64,000 bases of DNA from Hyphomicrobiales bacterium (lineage in GTDB: Bacteria; Pseudomonadota; Alphaproteobacteria; Rhizobiales; Rhizobiaceae): contig UCCS01000065.1 of NCBI GenBank assembly GCA_900470965.1, positions 1 through 64,000 on the forward strand, read 5' to 3'. The position numbers were made by a program, and so were the translations under genes. The notes beneath the pieces were generated by a model. It saw nothing but the letters and a program-made list of their open reading frames with translations. It was not told where the DNA came from and searched no databases. Of this stretch, positions 24,039-32,298 are shown one piece after another; position 1 is the stretch's first letter; the number at the start of each line of letters is the position of its first letter.

Positions 24039-24768
24039 GATCCGCATAGGGCTGAAGCCGTTCCGCCGGCATTTCTGCGGGCACGATCAGCCCCGCCACT
24101 TCGCCTGCGGCAAGCACCGTGCAGGGCGAAACGAGATCGAATTTCTCCGCCGTCAGCAGCACGTGCGTTTCCGCTGAACACCGGGCGATATGCCGTTTGA
24201 TCGCCGCCTCCTCGAAATCACCGGTCGAAAATCCGTGCACGGGATGAGCGGCTGTCACCCCGAGGAAGAAGATATCCGGCCGCAGAGCGGAGATCGCCGC
24301 CATCGCGACCGCGCCTGTCGCCACCATGGAGTGCTTGTAGAGCCTGCCGCCGCAGAGGATTACCTCTGCCGTCGGGTGATGCTCCAACTCGGCGGCGATC
24401 GTCGGGCTGTGGGTGGCGATTGTGAAGGCGATGTCGCGCGGCAGGTGACGGGCAATTTCCGCCGTGGTCGTGCCGCCGTCGAGAAATACCATCTGGCCGG
24501 CCTTCACCATCTGCGCCGCCTTCGCGCCGAGCCGCGCCTTGATGTCGGAAGCGACGTCGCGGCGGGCTGTGAAGTCGGGCAGCTCAGGGGCAATGGGCAA
24601 GGCCCCGCCATGCACGCGCTTCAGCAGCCCTTCCGCAGCCATCTCCCGCAGATCGCGGCGGATCGTATCCTCTGAGAGCTCGAAATCCTCCGCCACGCGC
24701 TTGGCGATGACCTGCCCGTCGCGGCGCAGGATGTCGAGGATAAGGGCCTTGCGTTGGCTGGTCAGCAT
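24013..24768 (-). CDS. DeoR-family transcriptional regulator
   Basis: 251-aa DeoR regulator: helix-turn-helix at 1-55 (RKALILDILRRDGQVIAKRVAEDFELSEDTIRRDLREM, then LLKRVHGGA) and the sugar-phosphate sensor domain with DGGTTTAEIARHL, which in this family binds phosphorylated sugars. ATG at 24768 (MLTSQRK) has AGGAG at 5 bases; the open frame extends upstream without merit. It is divergent from the deoxyribosyltransferase-like gene, with three direct repeats in the 123-bp gap, so that gene is the likely target and a (deoxy)ribose phosphate the possible signal. Confidence 0.92.
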   Translation of the reverse strand: MLTSQRKALILDILRRDGQVIAKRVAEDFELSEDTIRRDLREMAAEGLLKRVHGGALPIAPELPDFTARRDVASDIKARLGAKAAQMVKAGQMVFLDGGTTTAEIARHLPRDIAFTIATHSPTIAAELEHHPTAEVILCGGRLYKHSMVATGAVAMAAISALRPDIFFLGVTAAHPVHGFSTGDFEEAAIKRHIARCSAETHVLLTAEKFDLVSPCTVLAAGEVAGLIVPAEMPAERLQPYADLNVAIAAA

Positions 24769-24792
24769 GAATGCTCCTGCACGATAATTTAC

Positions 24793-24865
24793 GAAACATC
24801 GTGAATATGCACGAATTGACTCGACATTCAAGAAATATCGTGCATTTTCGCGAAATCCCGTGCAT
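24793..24865. promoter_or_regulatory. three direct repeats, candidate DeoR operator
   Basis: GAAACATCGTGAAT at 24793-24806, GAAATATCGTGCAT at 24832-24845 and GAAATCCCGTGCAT at 24852-24865, all in the same orientation with 39- and 20-base periods. Direct-repeat operators are typical of DeoR/GlpR-type regulators. Confidence 0.7.
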
Positions 24866-24891
24866 GAGGCCGGGAGTTGATGGAGTAGATC

Positions 24892-25248
24892 ATGTTGATT
24901 TTGATTGCCGGGCCCTACAGGTCCGGAACGGGCGATGACCCGACAAAGATGGCTGCCAATCTCAAGCGCCTCGAGGCGCCGTCGCACGCGCTCTTCAACG
25001 CTGGCCATGTGCCGATGATCGGCGAGTGGGTGGCATTGCCGGTCTGGCATGCAGCCGGCGGCAAGTCGGTGGGTGACAATCTCTACGAGGAGATCTTTCA
25101 TCCCGTCGCCGGCCGCCTGCTGCAGCTTTGCGAAGGCGTGCTGCGCCTGCCGGGCGACTCCAAGGGTGCCGATAATGACGTGCGCATCGCCACCGAGCGT
25201 GGCATTCCCGTCTGGTACCGGCTGGAGGACGTTCCGGGTTACGCTTGA
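24892..25248 (+). CDS. nucleoside 2-deoxyribosyltransferase-like protein (DUF4406)
   Basis: 118-aa protein: LILIAGPYRSG at the N-terminus, a middle helix (NLKRLEAPSHALFNAGHVPMIGEW) and a late loop with LPGDSKGADNDVRIATERGIPV. These match the DUF4406/nucleoside 2-deoxyribosyltransferase fold, where an SxGAxxE/D motif holds the nucleoside. The G-S-K-G-A-D-N-D stretch is the equivalent. Substrate is unknown: base exchange on deoxynucleosides or cleavage of nucleotide derivatives is possible. ATG at 24892 follows GGAG by 6 bases. Single gene, probably repressed by the divergent DeoR protein. Confidence 0.8.
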   Translation: MLILIAGPYRSGTGDDPTKMAANLKRLEAPSHALFNAGHVPMIGEWVALPVWHAAGGKSVGDNLYEEIFHPVAGRLLQLCEGVLRLPGDSKGADNDVRIATERGIPVWYRLEDVPGYA

Positions 25249-25326
25249 GGCGCTGCCCGTTCTTTCCGGCGCGGAGAAGGGAACACGCCGCAGTGTCTTT
25301 CGCTGGCCCTGAAACTCGCGCTATAA

Positions 25327-25346
25327 GGCTCCCCGAAAGGGGAGTC
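25327..25346 (+). promoter_or_regulatory. leader hairpin masking the ribosome site of the GST gene
   Basis: GGCTCCCC-GAAA-GGGGAGTC forms an eight-pair stem (one G-U) with a GNRA-type GAAA tetraloop. Its 3' strand GGGGAG is the only Shine-Dalgarno for the ATG at 25352. Folding would block initiation. Confidence 0.6.
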
Positions 25347-25351
25347 TCACC

Positions 25352-25972
25352 ATGCTCACACTCTATTTCGCACCGGGAACCTGCGCGCTTGCAAGCCTGA
25401 TCACCCTGGAGGAATCCGGCCTTTCCTTCGATACGAGGAAGATCAATACGCGGGAGAACGAGCAGCGCTCGGAAGCCTATCTGAAGATCAATCCGAAGGG
25501 CCGCGTTCCCGCGCTCGCCACCGATCGCGGCGTGCTGACAGAGTCGACGGCGATCCTCGCCTATATCGCCCAGATGGCGCCCGCCGCCAAGCTCGCCCCG
25601 CTGGACGACCCGTTCGAGTTTGCCCGGCTGCAGGCTTTCAACGGATATATCTCTTCCACCGTGCATGTGAACCACGCCCACCGCCCGCGCGGTTCCCGTT
25701 GGGCCGATGATGAAGCCGCGCTGGAATCCATGAAGGCCAAGGTGCCGCAGACCATGGGCGAAAGCTTCGAGCTGATCGAGGCAACCATGTTTAGGGGACC
25801 ATGGGTGATGGGTGATAGCTATACGGTCGCTGATCCCTATCTCTTCGTCATGACCGGCTGGCTGCCATCCGATGGCGTCGATCCCGCGCGCTTCCCCAGG
25901 ATCAGCGAGCATCACGCCCGCATGCTGGAGCGTCCTGCTGTTCAGCGTGCGCTGGCGCGCGAAAAAGCGTAA
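25352..25972 (+). CDS. glutathione S-transferase
   Basis: 206-aa beta-class-like glutathione S-transferase. N-terminal thioredoxin-fold domain (LYFAPGTCALASLITLEESG, with the glutathione-binding NPKGRVPAL and TESTAILAYIA) and an all-helical C-terminal domain (GPWVMGDSYTVADPYLF). The Cys in GTCALA is the beta-class catalytic position. Function is conjugation or disulfide chemistry on electrophiles. ATG at 25352 uses a GGGGAG located inside the leader hairpin at 25327-25346. The last 31 bases overlap the convergent YjbR gene. Confidence 0.92.
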   Translation: MLTLYFAPGTCALASLITLEESGLSFDTRKINTRENEQRSEAYLKINPKGRVPALATDRGVLTESTAILAYIAQMAPAAKLAPLDDPFEFARLQAFNGYISSTVHVNHAHRPRGSRWADDEAALESMKAKVPQTMGESFELIEATMFRGPWVMGDSYTVADPYLFVMTGWLPSDGVDPARFPRISEHHARMLERPAVQRALAREKA

Positions 25973-26322
25973 GCGCGATAGGCTGAAATCAGCTTCTTCG
26001 GCGCCCGGTAGGTCCAGGCGTCGATCAGCCGCTGCTTGAGTTCATCGTCGCCGATAGCTGCGATGCGGACCGGCAGATGCGGCCAGCCGACATAATGATT
26101 CGTCTGAAAGTAGATGTCGGGCGCCATCGTCAACAGGTGCTCCTTGTGGTCGATCGGGATCGAGATGACCACCGTTTCGTCGTTCTTGACCGCGACGAAA
26201 CTTTTGCCCCCGACCTTCAGCGCCAGGTTGCCATAGGACGTACTTTCCTCAATGCCGGGGAGGCCCGCCTCCTTTGCCAGCCGCTTCAACCGCGCCAGAA
26301 TGCTGTTCACGCTCTCGGTCAT
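25942..26322 (-). CDS. MmcQ/YjbR-family protein
   Basis: 126-aa CyaY-like-fold protein of the MmcQ/YjbR family: N-terminal helix ILARLKRLAKEAGLPGIEES, core TSYGNLALKVGGKSFVAVKND and the family hallmark DIYFQTNHYVGWPHLPVRI. The family binds DNA in some reports but its role is not settled. Start at 26322 is the first ATG. The gene overlaps the glutathione S-transferase tail to tail by 31 bases, so its last residues (YAFSRASAR) are read opposite the GST end. Confidence 0.85.
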   Translation of the reverse strand: MTESVNSILARLKRLAKEAGLPGIEESTSYGNLALKVGGKSFVAVKNDETVVISIPIDHKEHLLTMAPDIYFQTNHYVGWPHLPVRIAAIGDDELKQRLIDAWTYRAPKKLISAYRAYAFSRASAR

Positions 26323-26364
26323 CTTGTCCGCCCTGAATGTTCCCGGCGGAAACCTATCATATAT

Positions 26365-26559
26365 TCAAGTGCATTTCTCTAGTTGTCGTTGCAGAGGGCG
26401 TTTGGGCGCGGGTATCGGCAGAGGCAGGTCCGCAAGCTCCCGCTGCGACATGGAGGCGATGTCGGGATGATCGAGAAGATCTTCATCTCCATCATATTCG
26501 CTTTGCGAAACTCTGGCGGCAGGGTCCGATTGGCTTAAGAAAAACTTCAGCAATGACAT
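26365..26559 (-). CDS. small hypothetical protein
   Basis: 64-aa hydrophilic protein starting MSLLKFFLSQ, with an acidic middle (EYDGDEDLLDHPDIASMSQRELADL) and a Pro-rich end. Similar short proteins (MSLLKFF..., MS.RELADLP) occur in Rhizobium as far as I recall, but no function is known. ATG at 26559 has GAGAG upstream; a frame extending to 26601 adds unlikely residues. No signal peptide, membrane helix or cysteines. Codon use agrees with the neighbours. Confidence 0.55.
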   Translation of the reverse strand: MSLLKFFLSQSDPAARVSQSEYDGDEDLLDHPDIASMSQRELADLPLPIPAPKRPLQRQLEKCT

Positions 26560-26708
26560 CTTGCTCTCGCTTTCTGAGGCTCGGCTCAGCTTTCGGCACA
26601 AGGGATTTCGATTGCGCCGGCGCTTTGCATCTTGCTGTGCTGTGAAGATTATCGTCTTATGATGCCAATATCGGCGGCGAGCGCCTGCTTTTCAATTGAG
26701 ATTACCGG

Positions 26709-26725
26709 TTTCCTACTGTAGGAAA
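26709..26725 (+). promoter_or_regulatory. perfect palindrome before the LysR gene
   Basis: TTTCCTAC-T-GTAGGAAA, 17 bases, ending 5 bases before the ATG at 26731 and including its ribosome site AGGA. Binding here would block both transcription and initiation; candidate autoregulatory site. Confidence 0.55.
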
Positions 26726-26730
26726 ACTAT

Positions 26731-27627
26731 ATGAGAAATCTCAACTCCGTGCATCTCAACGGCCTTCGCGCGCTGGAAGCCGTCGGCCGGCTCGGATCGC
26801 TTCAGGCGGCGGCGGATGAGCTTGGCGTTTCCGTCGGCGCCGTCAGTCAGCAGGTCATCAAGGCCGAAGCCCAGCTTGGTCGGCTGCTGTTTGAACGCAC
26901 GCCGAAGGGCATGTTGGTGACGGAAGCAGGTGCTCCCGTTCTTGCCGCCCTGAACGAAGGTTTCCTCCGTCTTGCGGAAGCCGTCTCGATGGCGCAGCGC
27001 AAGGACGAATGTATCCTGACCATTTCGGTGGCCCCGGTTCTCGCCGCCCGCTGGCTGGTCTGCCGGCTGGACCGTTTCATGGAGCGCCACCCGGAAATCA
27101 ACCTGCGGCTCGACGCGACCACCAAGCTCGTCAATCTGGCCGCCTCCGATATCGATGTCGCCATCCGCGTCGGAAAGGGCCATTGGCCGGGCGTGAAGGT
27201 CGAGCATCTCCTGGATCAGCTGGTGTTTCCCGTCTGCTCTCCCGAGATGGCCGCGAAACTGAAGAAGCCGGCCGATATCCTGAAACTCCCGGCTGTCATC
27301 GATGCCCATGCCATGTTCACATGGGATGTCTGGATGCAGGCAGCGGGGCTTTCAGGCGCTCCGCCTGCCATACGCCACAGCTTCAACGATGCCTCGCTTT
27401 GCCTCGATGCGGCGATTGCCGGTCAGGGCGTGATGCTTGCCTGGCAGACGCTTGCGGGCTTTTCGTTGCAGGAAGGCCGGCTGGTCGCACCCTTCGGCAT
27501 CCGCGCCAATACAGGCGACGGCTATTATTTCGTGAGTGCCGAAGGCGGCCGCGAGCCGAAGAAGGTACGCGACTTCAAGGCCTGGATCCGCGAGGAAATG
27601 GCTGAGACGGCCGCGATATTCGGCTGA
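26731..27627 (+). CDS. LysR-family regulator (GcvA-like)
   Basis: 298-aa LysR regulator. Helix-turn-helix at about 8-60 (LNGLRALEAVGRLGSLQAAADELGVSVGAVSQQVIKAEAQLG) and an effector-binding domain with ISVAPVLAARWLVCRL and DVAIRVGKGHWPGVKVE, the pattern of the GcvA/AmpR subgroup. The ATG at 26731 follows a perfect palindrome containing the ribosome site. The gene ends 3 bases from the convergent glutathione S-transferase gene. No divergent metabolic partner is present, so the target is unknown. Confidence 0.92.
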   Translation: MRNLNSVHLNGLRALEAVGRLGSLQAAADELGVSVGAVSQQVIKAEAQLGRLLFERTPKGMLVTEAGAPVLAALNEGFLRLAEAVSMAQRKDECILTISVAPVLAARWLVCRLDRFMERHPEINLRLDATTKLVNLAASDIDVAIRVGKGHWPGVKVEHLLDQLVFPVCSPEMAAKLKKPADILKLPAVIDAHAMFTWDVWMQAAGLSGAPPAIRHSFNDASLCLDAAIAGQGVMLAWQTLAGFSLQEGRLVAPFGIRANTGDGYYFVSAEGGREPKKVRDFKAWIREEMAETAAIFG

Positions 27628-27630
27628 TCC

Positions 27631-28296
27631 TCAAATCTCGATCGGCTCCAGCGAGCGCTTGCGCTGCATCTCCAGATAGGCCGGCCGCGCCTGGCAACGC
27701 TTGATCCAGGCATCAATATTCGGATGTGCCTCGAAGAGCGAGGCTTCGCTCTGGGCGTAACGCAGCACTTCCGCGATGTTGAGGTCGACGACCGTGAAGC
27801 GCCCGCCGACGATCCAGTCCTTGCCGTCAAGATGCTTTTCGAGAACCGAAAGCGGACGCTTCATGGTACGGCAGGCGACATCGATCACCGCGCGCCCCGC
27901 TTCGGTGTTTTCCTTGCCGTCATCATAGGTCGAAACGATCTTGCCGGTGTTGCGGTCGAGCTCGGAAACCGCCCAGATCGTCCACATCGTCATCAAACCG
28001 TCTTCTTCGACGGTGTTGCCGCCGAGGTCGCCACCATACTTGCGTGCAAGGTAGAGGTTGATCGCCAGAGACTCGTTCAGCACGAGATCGCCATCCTTTA
28101 TGGCCGGGATCAGCGCCATCGGATTGAGCGCAAGGAATTCCGGCGAGAGCGTGTTGACAGGCGCATCCGGCGAGAGGGGGTTGTCAAGCCGCTTGGCCTG
28201 CAGCACCGGCACCGACTGGAATTCGATCCCCAGCTCCTCGGCCATCCAGTAAACGCGTGCGGCACGCGAGCGATAAACCCCGTAGATTGTCAGCAT
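27631..28296 (-). CDS. glutathione S-transferase family protein
   Basis: 221-aa glutathione S-transferase: N-terminal domain LTIYGVYRSRAARVYWMAEELGI, glutathione-site motif NPMALIPAIKDGDLVLNESLAINLYLA, and helical C-domain with WIVGGRFTVVDLNIAEVLRYA. There is no Cys at the thiol-binding position; a Ser (YRSRAARV) takes that place, as in Nu or theta-like classes. Start at 28296 is the only reasonable ATG. Paralogous in fold only to the gene at 25352-25972; sequence identity is low. Ends 3 bases from the LysR gene. Confidence 0.9.
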   Translation of the reverse strand: MLTIYGVYRSRAARVYWMAEELGIEFQSVPVLQAKRLDNPLSPDAPVNTLSPEFLALNPMALIPAIKDGDLVLNESLAINLYLARKYGGDLGGNTVEEDGLMTMWTIWAVSELDRNTGKIVSTYDDGKENTEAGRAVIDVACRTMKRPLSVLEKHLDGKDWIVGGRFTVVDLNIAEVLRYAQSEASLFEAHPNIDAWIKRCQARPAYLEMQRKRSLEPIEI

Positions 28297-28392
28297 GGTA
28301 TGTCCCCTTCCGTTTCGCGCCGACCCTAAAGCCAGCTCAGGCGTGAAGAAAGCACCTGCGGATGATATGTCGATGAAAGCTTTTGATAGCGC

Positions 28393-29775
28393 TCAGGAAA
28401 TCCGGTTCCGGCCGACGGTCAGTTGTCCGTAGCGGGAGCTATCGTCCGCAAGTTCATCCGAGACCTGTTTCTCCCACTCGAAGCCTAGCACCGCGCCCTT
28501 GCCCATCCCCTGGAAGATGTTGTCGGTGATGACGGCTGAACCTGCACCTTCGGCAACCGAGACCGCGCAGCCGACCGGGGACTTGCGCACGACATTGCCG
28601 TTGACGACGACATTGCGCAGATAAGGACCCCATCCGATCTGCAGCCCCCAGCGCGGCGCATCCTCGATGACATTGCCTGACACCAGCGTATCGGCCTCCG
28701 CCGCAATACCGATACCGAAGCCGACCTCGTGTTTGTAAGGCCCTTTGAGCGTCAAGTTGCGGATGATGTTGCCCGTCACACTTGCCAGCCTGCCTCCCTG
28801 GTCGAAATTGGCAATCGATATGCCGTTTGCCGCCCCGTCGATCACGTTGCCTGACACGACCGCGCCGACGAATTCGAACTCCACATAGATTGCCGTCTCG
28901 CCGGAGCGGCGGCACTGGTTGTTGCTGATCAGGATGTTGGAGCCGGAATTGGCGCGAACTGCGGTAAAGGCGCAGTCAGCGATCTGGTTATCGGTCACCG
29001 TCACTCCATCGGCGCGGAAGATATTGATGCCGTTGCCGTTTTCGCCGGTGCCGCCGTCATTGGCACGGATATTGAAAACACGGTTGCCGGAAACGATCGT
29101 GCCATCCTCGGCCTTCTTCCAGCGATGCACCAGAATGCCGCCGTTGCCGCAGTCCGAAACCGTATTGCCTGATATCGAAAGCCCCGCAGATTCCACCGCA
29201 TAAATACCGGACTGCCCTGCGCCGGAGATCTTGCTGCGCTCGATCCGCCCGCCGCAGCGCTCGAGCTGCAGCGCGTGCTTGCGGCTGCCGACGATCTCAC
29301 AATTGTCGAGCAGCACCTCACCGACGCCGGTGAACTGGACGAGGGCGCCGGCGTAGTCCGCAAGCCACCGGTTCGATCCGTCGATCACGAGGTTGGAAAG
29401 CTCGATACGACCGACATTGTCAGCTGCAAAGAGGTGGCCTTCACCGGTATAGACGATCCGCGTCGCACCGGGCACGCCTGATATGCACGTATTGTCCGGC
29501 AACGTCAGGTTGGAGATGCGATAGGTGCCAGGCGGCAGAAAGACCGGCACGTTCTCACGCGCCGCTTTCTCGATCATCTGCTGCAGATTGCGGTTTTTCT
29601 TGTCGCCGCTTTCGGGAATGGCGCGGTACTGCACCGCATCGATCGAGCCGCGCATGTCGGGCTGCTCCGCACTGAGCGGAGCCGCAAAAGCGCGCGGCGC
29701 CGTCATGGCCGCTGCGGAGGCCGCCAGCACGCCAAGTATATCCCGTCGGGAGACTTTGCTGAAATCCTTCTTCAT
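28393..29775 (-). CDS. TAT-translocated repetitive beta-helix protein (TIGR03808-like)
   Basis: 460 aa. The N-terminus carries a twin-arginine signal (KVSRRDILGVLAASAAA, cut after AFA). The rest consists of right-handed beta-helix repeats with recurring SGN.V..., ITDN.I and VNGNVV turns, as in pectate-lyase-like proteins. The whole matches the rhizobial family named TIGR03808, whose function is unknown; polysaccharide binding or cleavage is a reasonable guess. ATG at 29775 begins MKKDFSKVSRR; 59 upstream codons in frame lack coding character. Stands alone, divergent from the c-di-GMP gene. Confidence 0.88.
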   Translation of the reverse strand: MKKDFSKVSRRDILGVLAASAAAMTAPRAFAAPLSAEQPDMRGSIDAVQYRAIPESGDKKNRNLQQMIEKAARENVPVFLPPGTYRISNLTLPDNTCISGVPGATRIVYTGEGHLFAADNVGRIELSNLVIDGSNRWLADYAGALVQFTGVGEVLLDNCEIVGSRKHALQLERCGGRIERSKISGAGQSGIYAVESAGLSISGNTVSDCGNGGILVHRWKKAEDGTIVSGNRVFNIRANDGGTGENGNGINIFRADGVTVTDNQIADCAFTAVRANSGSNILISNNQCRRSGETAIYVEFEFVGAVVSGNVIDGAANGISIANFDQGGRLASVTGNIIRNLTLKGPYKHEVGFGIGIAAEADTLVSGNVIEDAPRWGLQIGWGPYLRNVVVNGNVVRKSPVGCAVSVAEGAGSAVITDNIFQGMGKGAVLGFEWEKQVSDELADDSSRYGQLTVGRNRIS

Positions 29776-30000
29776 AGCGGTGTCCACGCAGGATTCATGC
29801 CAGCAGAAATGCCTCTTTTCGACACATATCCGCAGAAAAAGAAGAACCATCGGTCGAGTAGCAAACGCAACCTCTCGAATATTGTCGTCTCGTTCACCTT
29901 TCCATTTAAACACCCCGAAGGAAATGCTCGCTATTTTAGAAAGCGGTTTCAATTATGACTATTGTGGGCAGGCCTGCGGTTACCGGGAGAGAACAGCGTC

Positions 30001-32298
30001 ATGAATGGAATGGGTGTCCGACGTTGGGAATCTGGTGATAACTTCAGTGCCGAGACACAACGTATCGTAGCTGCCACGGAGGCTATGATGGCGGCGACTG
30101 CCCATCATCTTTCCGAAGGCATTGAGAACCTCCGCCTCAAGGCGATCGTCCACGAGCTTCCCGATTTTCTTTACGTCAAGGACCGCGACGGCCGCTTCGT
30201 CTTCGCCAATGCTGTCATGGCACGCAGCCACGGGCTGGAGAACGCTGCCGAGATCGCCGGCAAGCGTGACTTCGACCTGTTCGATTTTGAGACGGCCCGC
30301 CGGTATTTCGATGTCGAGCAGGAGATCATGTCGGGCGGAGAGCCCCGCATCGACATGGAAGAACTCGTGCCGCAGCCGGATGGCGGCATCATGTGCCGCC
30401 TGACCTCCAAGATACCGCTGCGCAACGATCGCGGCGAGGTTGTCGGCCTCATCGGTGTGTCCCGCGACATTACCGAGCGCAAGCGGCAGGAGGAGCTCTA
30501 TCGCGGCCAGGCGAACCTGCTGGAAATGATCGCCCGCAATGAACCTCTGCCGATGATCCTGGAGGCGCTGGTGCTGATGATCGAGCGCCAGATGACCGGC
30601 ATTTCCGGCTCCGTGCTGCTGCTCGACAGCGAGGGCACGCGGCTTTACCACGGCGCGGCTCCCAATTTGCCCGGCGCCTACAGCCGCATGATCGACGGTG
30701 TTGCCATCGGCCCGAAGGTGGGCTCCTGCGGCACGGCAGCCTGGCGTAGCGAAACCATCATCGTCGAGGACGTCATGGCCGATCCGCTCTGGGAGGATTT
30801 CCGGGCGATGGTCAGCCAGTTCGGCTTCCGCTCCTGCTGGTCTACGCCGATCTGCACCTCGCAGAAGAATGTGCTCGGCACCTTCGCGCTTTATTCGAAA
30901 GAGACGCGACGCCCGACTGAACATGAGATGAAGCTGGTGGCGCTCGCCACCCATATCGCCGGCATCGCCATCGAGCGCAAGCGCGTCGATGACCGTATCC
31001 ATTTCATGGCCCATCACGACGATCTTACGGGCCTGCCGAACCGCGCCTTCCTGAAGGAGCGCATGGCGAAGATCCTCGATCAGGCCCGGCGCAACAACCG
31101 CAAGGTCACGGTCGCCTATATCGATCTCGATAATTTCAAGGAGATCAACGATACGAGCGGCCACGCCGCCGGCGACGAGGTGCTCAAGGAGACTGCTGCC
31201 CGCATGGCGAACTGCGTGCGCGCCTCTGATATGGTCGTGAGGCTCGGCGGCGACGAATTCCTCGTCGTGCTCGTCCACCAGTCCGGCCACGATGCCGGCA
31301 TCATGCGGCGCCTGCGTGACCTGCAGAAAGCGATTTCCAAGCCAGTGCGCTTCGAGGTCAGCGAGATCGCCGTCACCTCGAGCATCGGGATTGCAGCCTT
31401 CCCGTGGGATGGTGCGACGCCTGAAGAGTTGCTCGCCAATGCCGACCGAGCCATGTACCGTGCCAAGCAGCTCGGCCGGAACACGCTGCAATATCACGAC
31501 GGCGTCGTCAGCAGTTCCGTCGACCTGCCGCTCAGCGAACAGGAGGAACTGCGCCAGGCGATCATCGCCAATCAGCTTTTCCTGCTCTACCAGCCGCAGG
31601 TGGATGTCGCCACCGGTCGCATCACCGGCCTGGAGGCCCTGGTGCGCTGGAACCACCCGACGAAGGGCGTGATACCGCCCGTCAATTTCATTCCGCTTGC
31701 GGAAGAAACCGGTCTCATCGTGCCGCTCGGCCTCTGGGTGCTGAATGAGGCCTGTCGCCAGGCCCGCGCCTGGCAGGACATGGGGCTGACGCCACTGACC
31801 ATTGCCGTCAATGTCTCGCCCAAGCAGTTCGCCGATCCGGATTTCGCCTCCCACGTCGCTGAAGCGATCGATAGCCATAGGCTCGATGCGCGCTGGCTGG
31901 AGCTGGAGGTGACCGAAAGCGTCATCATGCATGATGCCGCCCGTGCGCTCGCCATCATGCTGTCGCTGCGTGCGCTCGGCGTCCGCCTGTCGATCGATGA
32001 TTTCGGCTCCGGCTATTCCTCGCTTGCAGCGCTGAAAACCTTTCCCTTCGACCGGTTGAAGATGGACCGCTCATTGGTCGAGGCATTACCTGCGGATAAG
32101 ACCGCCGTCGCCATTGCGTCCGCCGTCATTTCGCTCGCCCAGACCTTGAAGCTCTCGGTGCTTGCCGAAGGGGTGGAAACCGATGCGCAGCTGGAATTCC
32201 TGCGCCATGCCAGATGCGAGGAGGCGCAGGGCTATCGCTTCTCGAGGCCTGTCGCGCCGGAAGAGATCGTCGTCATGCTGCTGGCGCGAGGCGCCTGA
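30001..32298 (+). CDS. PAS-GAF-GGDEF-EAL cyclic-di-GMP enzyme
   Basis: 765-aa cytoplasmic protein: PAS about 48-165 (ELPDFLYVKDRDGRFVFAN ... GVSRDITERK), GAF about 180-335 (SCWSTPICTSQKNVLGTFALYS), GGDEF about 345-505 with intact GGDEF at 416-420 and an inhibitory-site RxxD (RASD) five residues before it, and EAL about 515-760 with EALVRW, ELEVTESV, DDFGSGYSS and KMDRS all intact. It could therefore both make and degrade cyclic-di-GMP, tuned by PAS/GAF sensing. ATG at 30001 follows GGGAG. Its stop abuts the next gene's stop. Confidence 0.93.
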   Translation: MNGMGVRRWESGDNFSAETQRIVAATEAMMAATAHHLSEGIENLRLKAIVHELPDFLYVKDRDGRFVFANAVMARSHGLENAAEIAGKRDFDLFDFETARRYFDVEQEIMSGGEPRIDMEELVPQPDGGIMCRLTSKIPLRNDRGEVVGLIGVSRDITERKRQEELYRGQANLLEMIARNEPLPMILEALVLMIERQMTGISGSVLLLDSEGTRLYHGAAPNLPGAYSRMIDGVAIGPKVGSCGTAAWRSETIIVEDVMADPLWEDFRAMVSQFGFRSCWSTPICTSQKNVLGTFALYSKETRRPTEHEMKLVALATHIAGIAIERKRVDDRIHFMAHHDDLTGLPNRAFLKERMAKILDQARRNNRKVTVAYIDLDNFKEINDTSGHAAGDEVLKETAARMANCVRASDMVVRLGGDEFLVVLVHQSGHDAGIMRRLRDLQKAISKPVRFEVSEIAVTSSIGIAAFPWDGATPEELLANADRAMYRAKQLGRNTLQYHDGVVSSSVDLPLSEQEELRQAIIANQLFLLYQPQVDVATGRITGLEALVRWNHPTKGVIPPVNFIPLAEETGLIVPLGLWVLNEACRQARAWQDMGLTPLTIAVNVSPKQFADPDFASHVAEAIDSHRLDARWLELEVTESVIMHDAARALAIMLSLRALGVRLSIDDFGSGYSSLAALKTFPFDRLKMDRSLVEALPADKTAVAIASAVISLAQTLKLSVLAEGVETDAQLEFLRHARCEEAQGYRFSRPVAPEEIVVMLLARGA

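Noticed and set aside
29980..31932. 650-codon open frame on the minus strand
   Set aside because: Mirror of the PAS-GAF-GGDEF-EAL gene, whose motifs are intact; no protein-like features.
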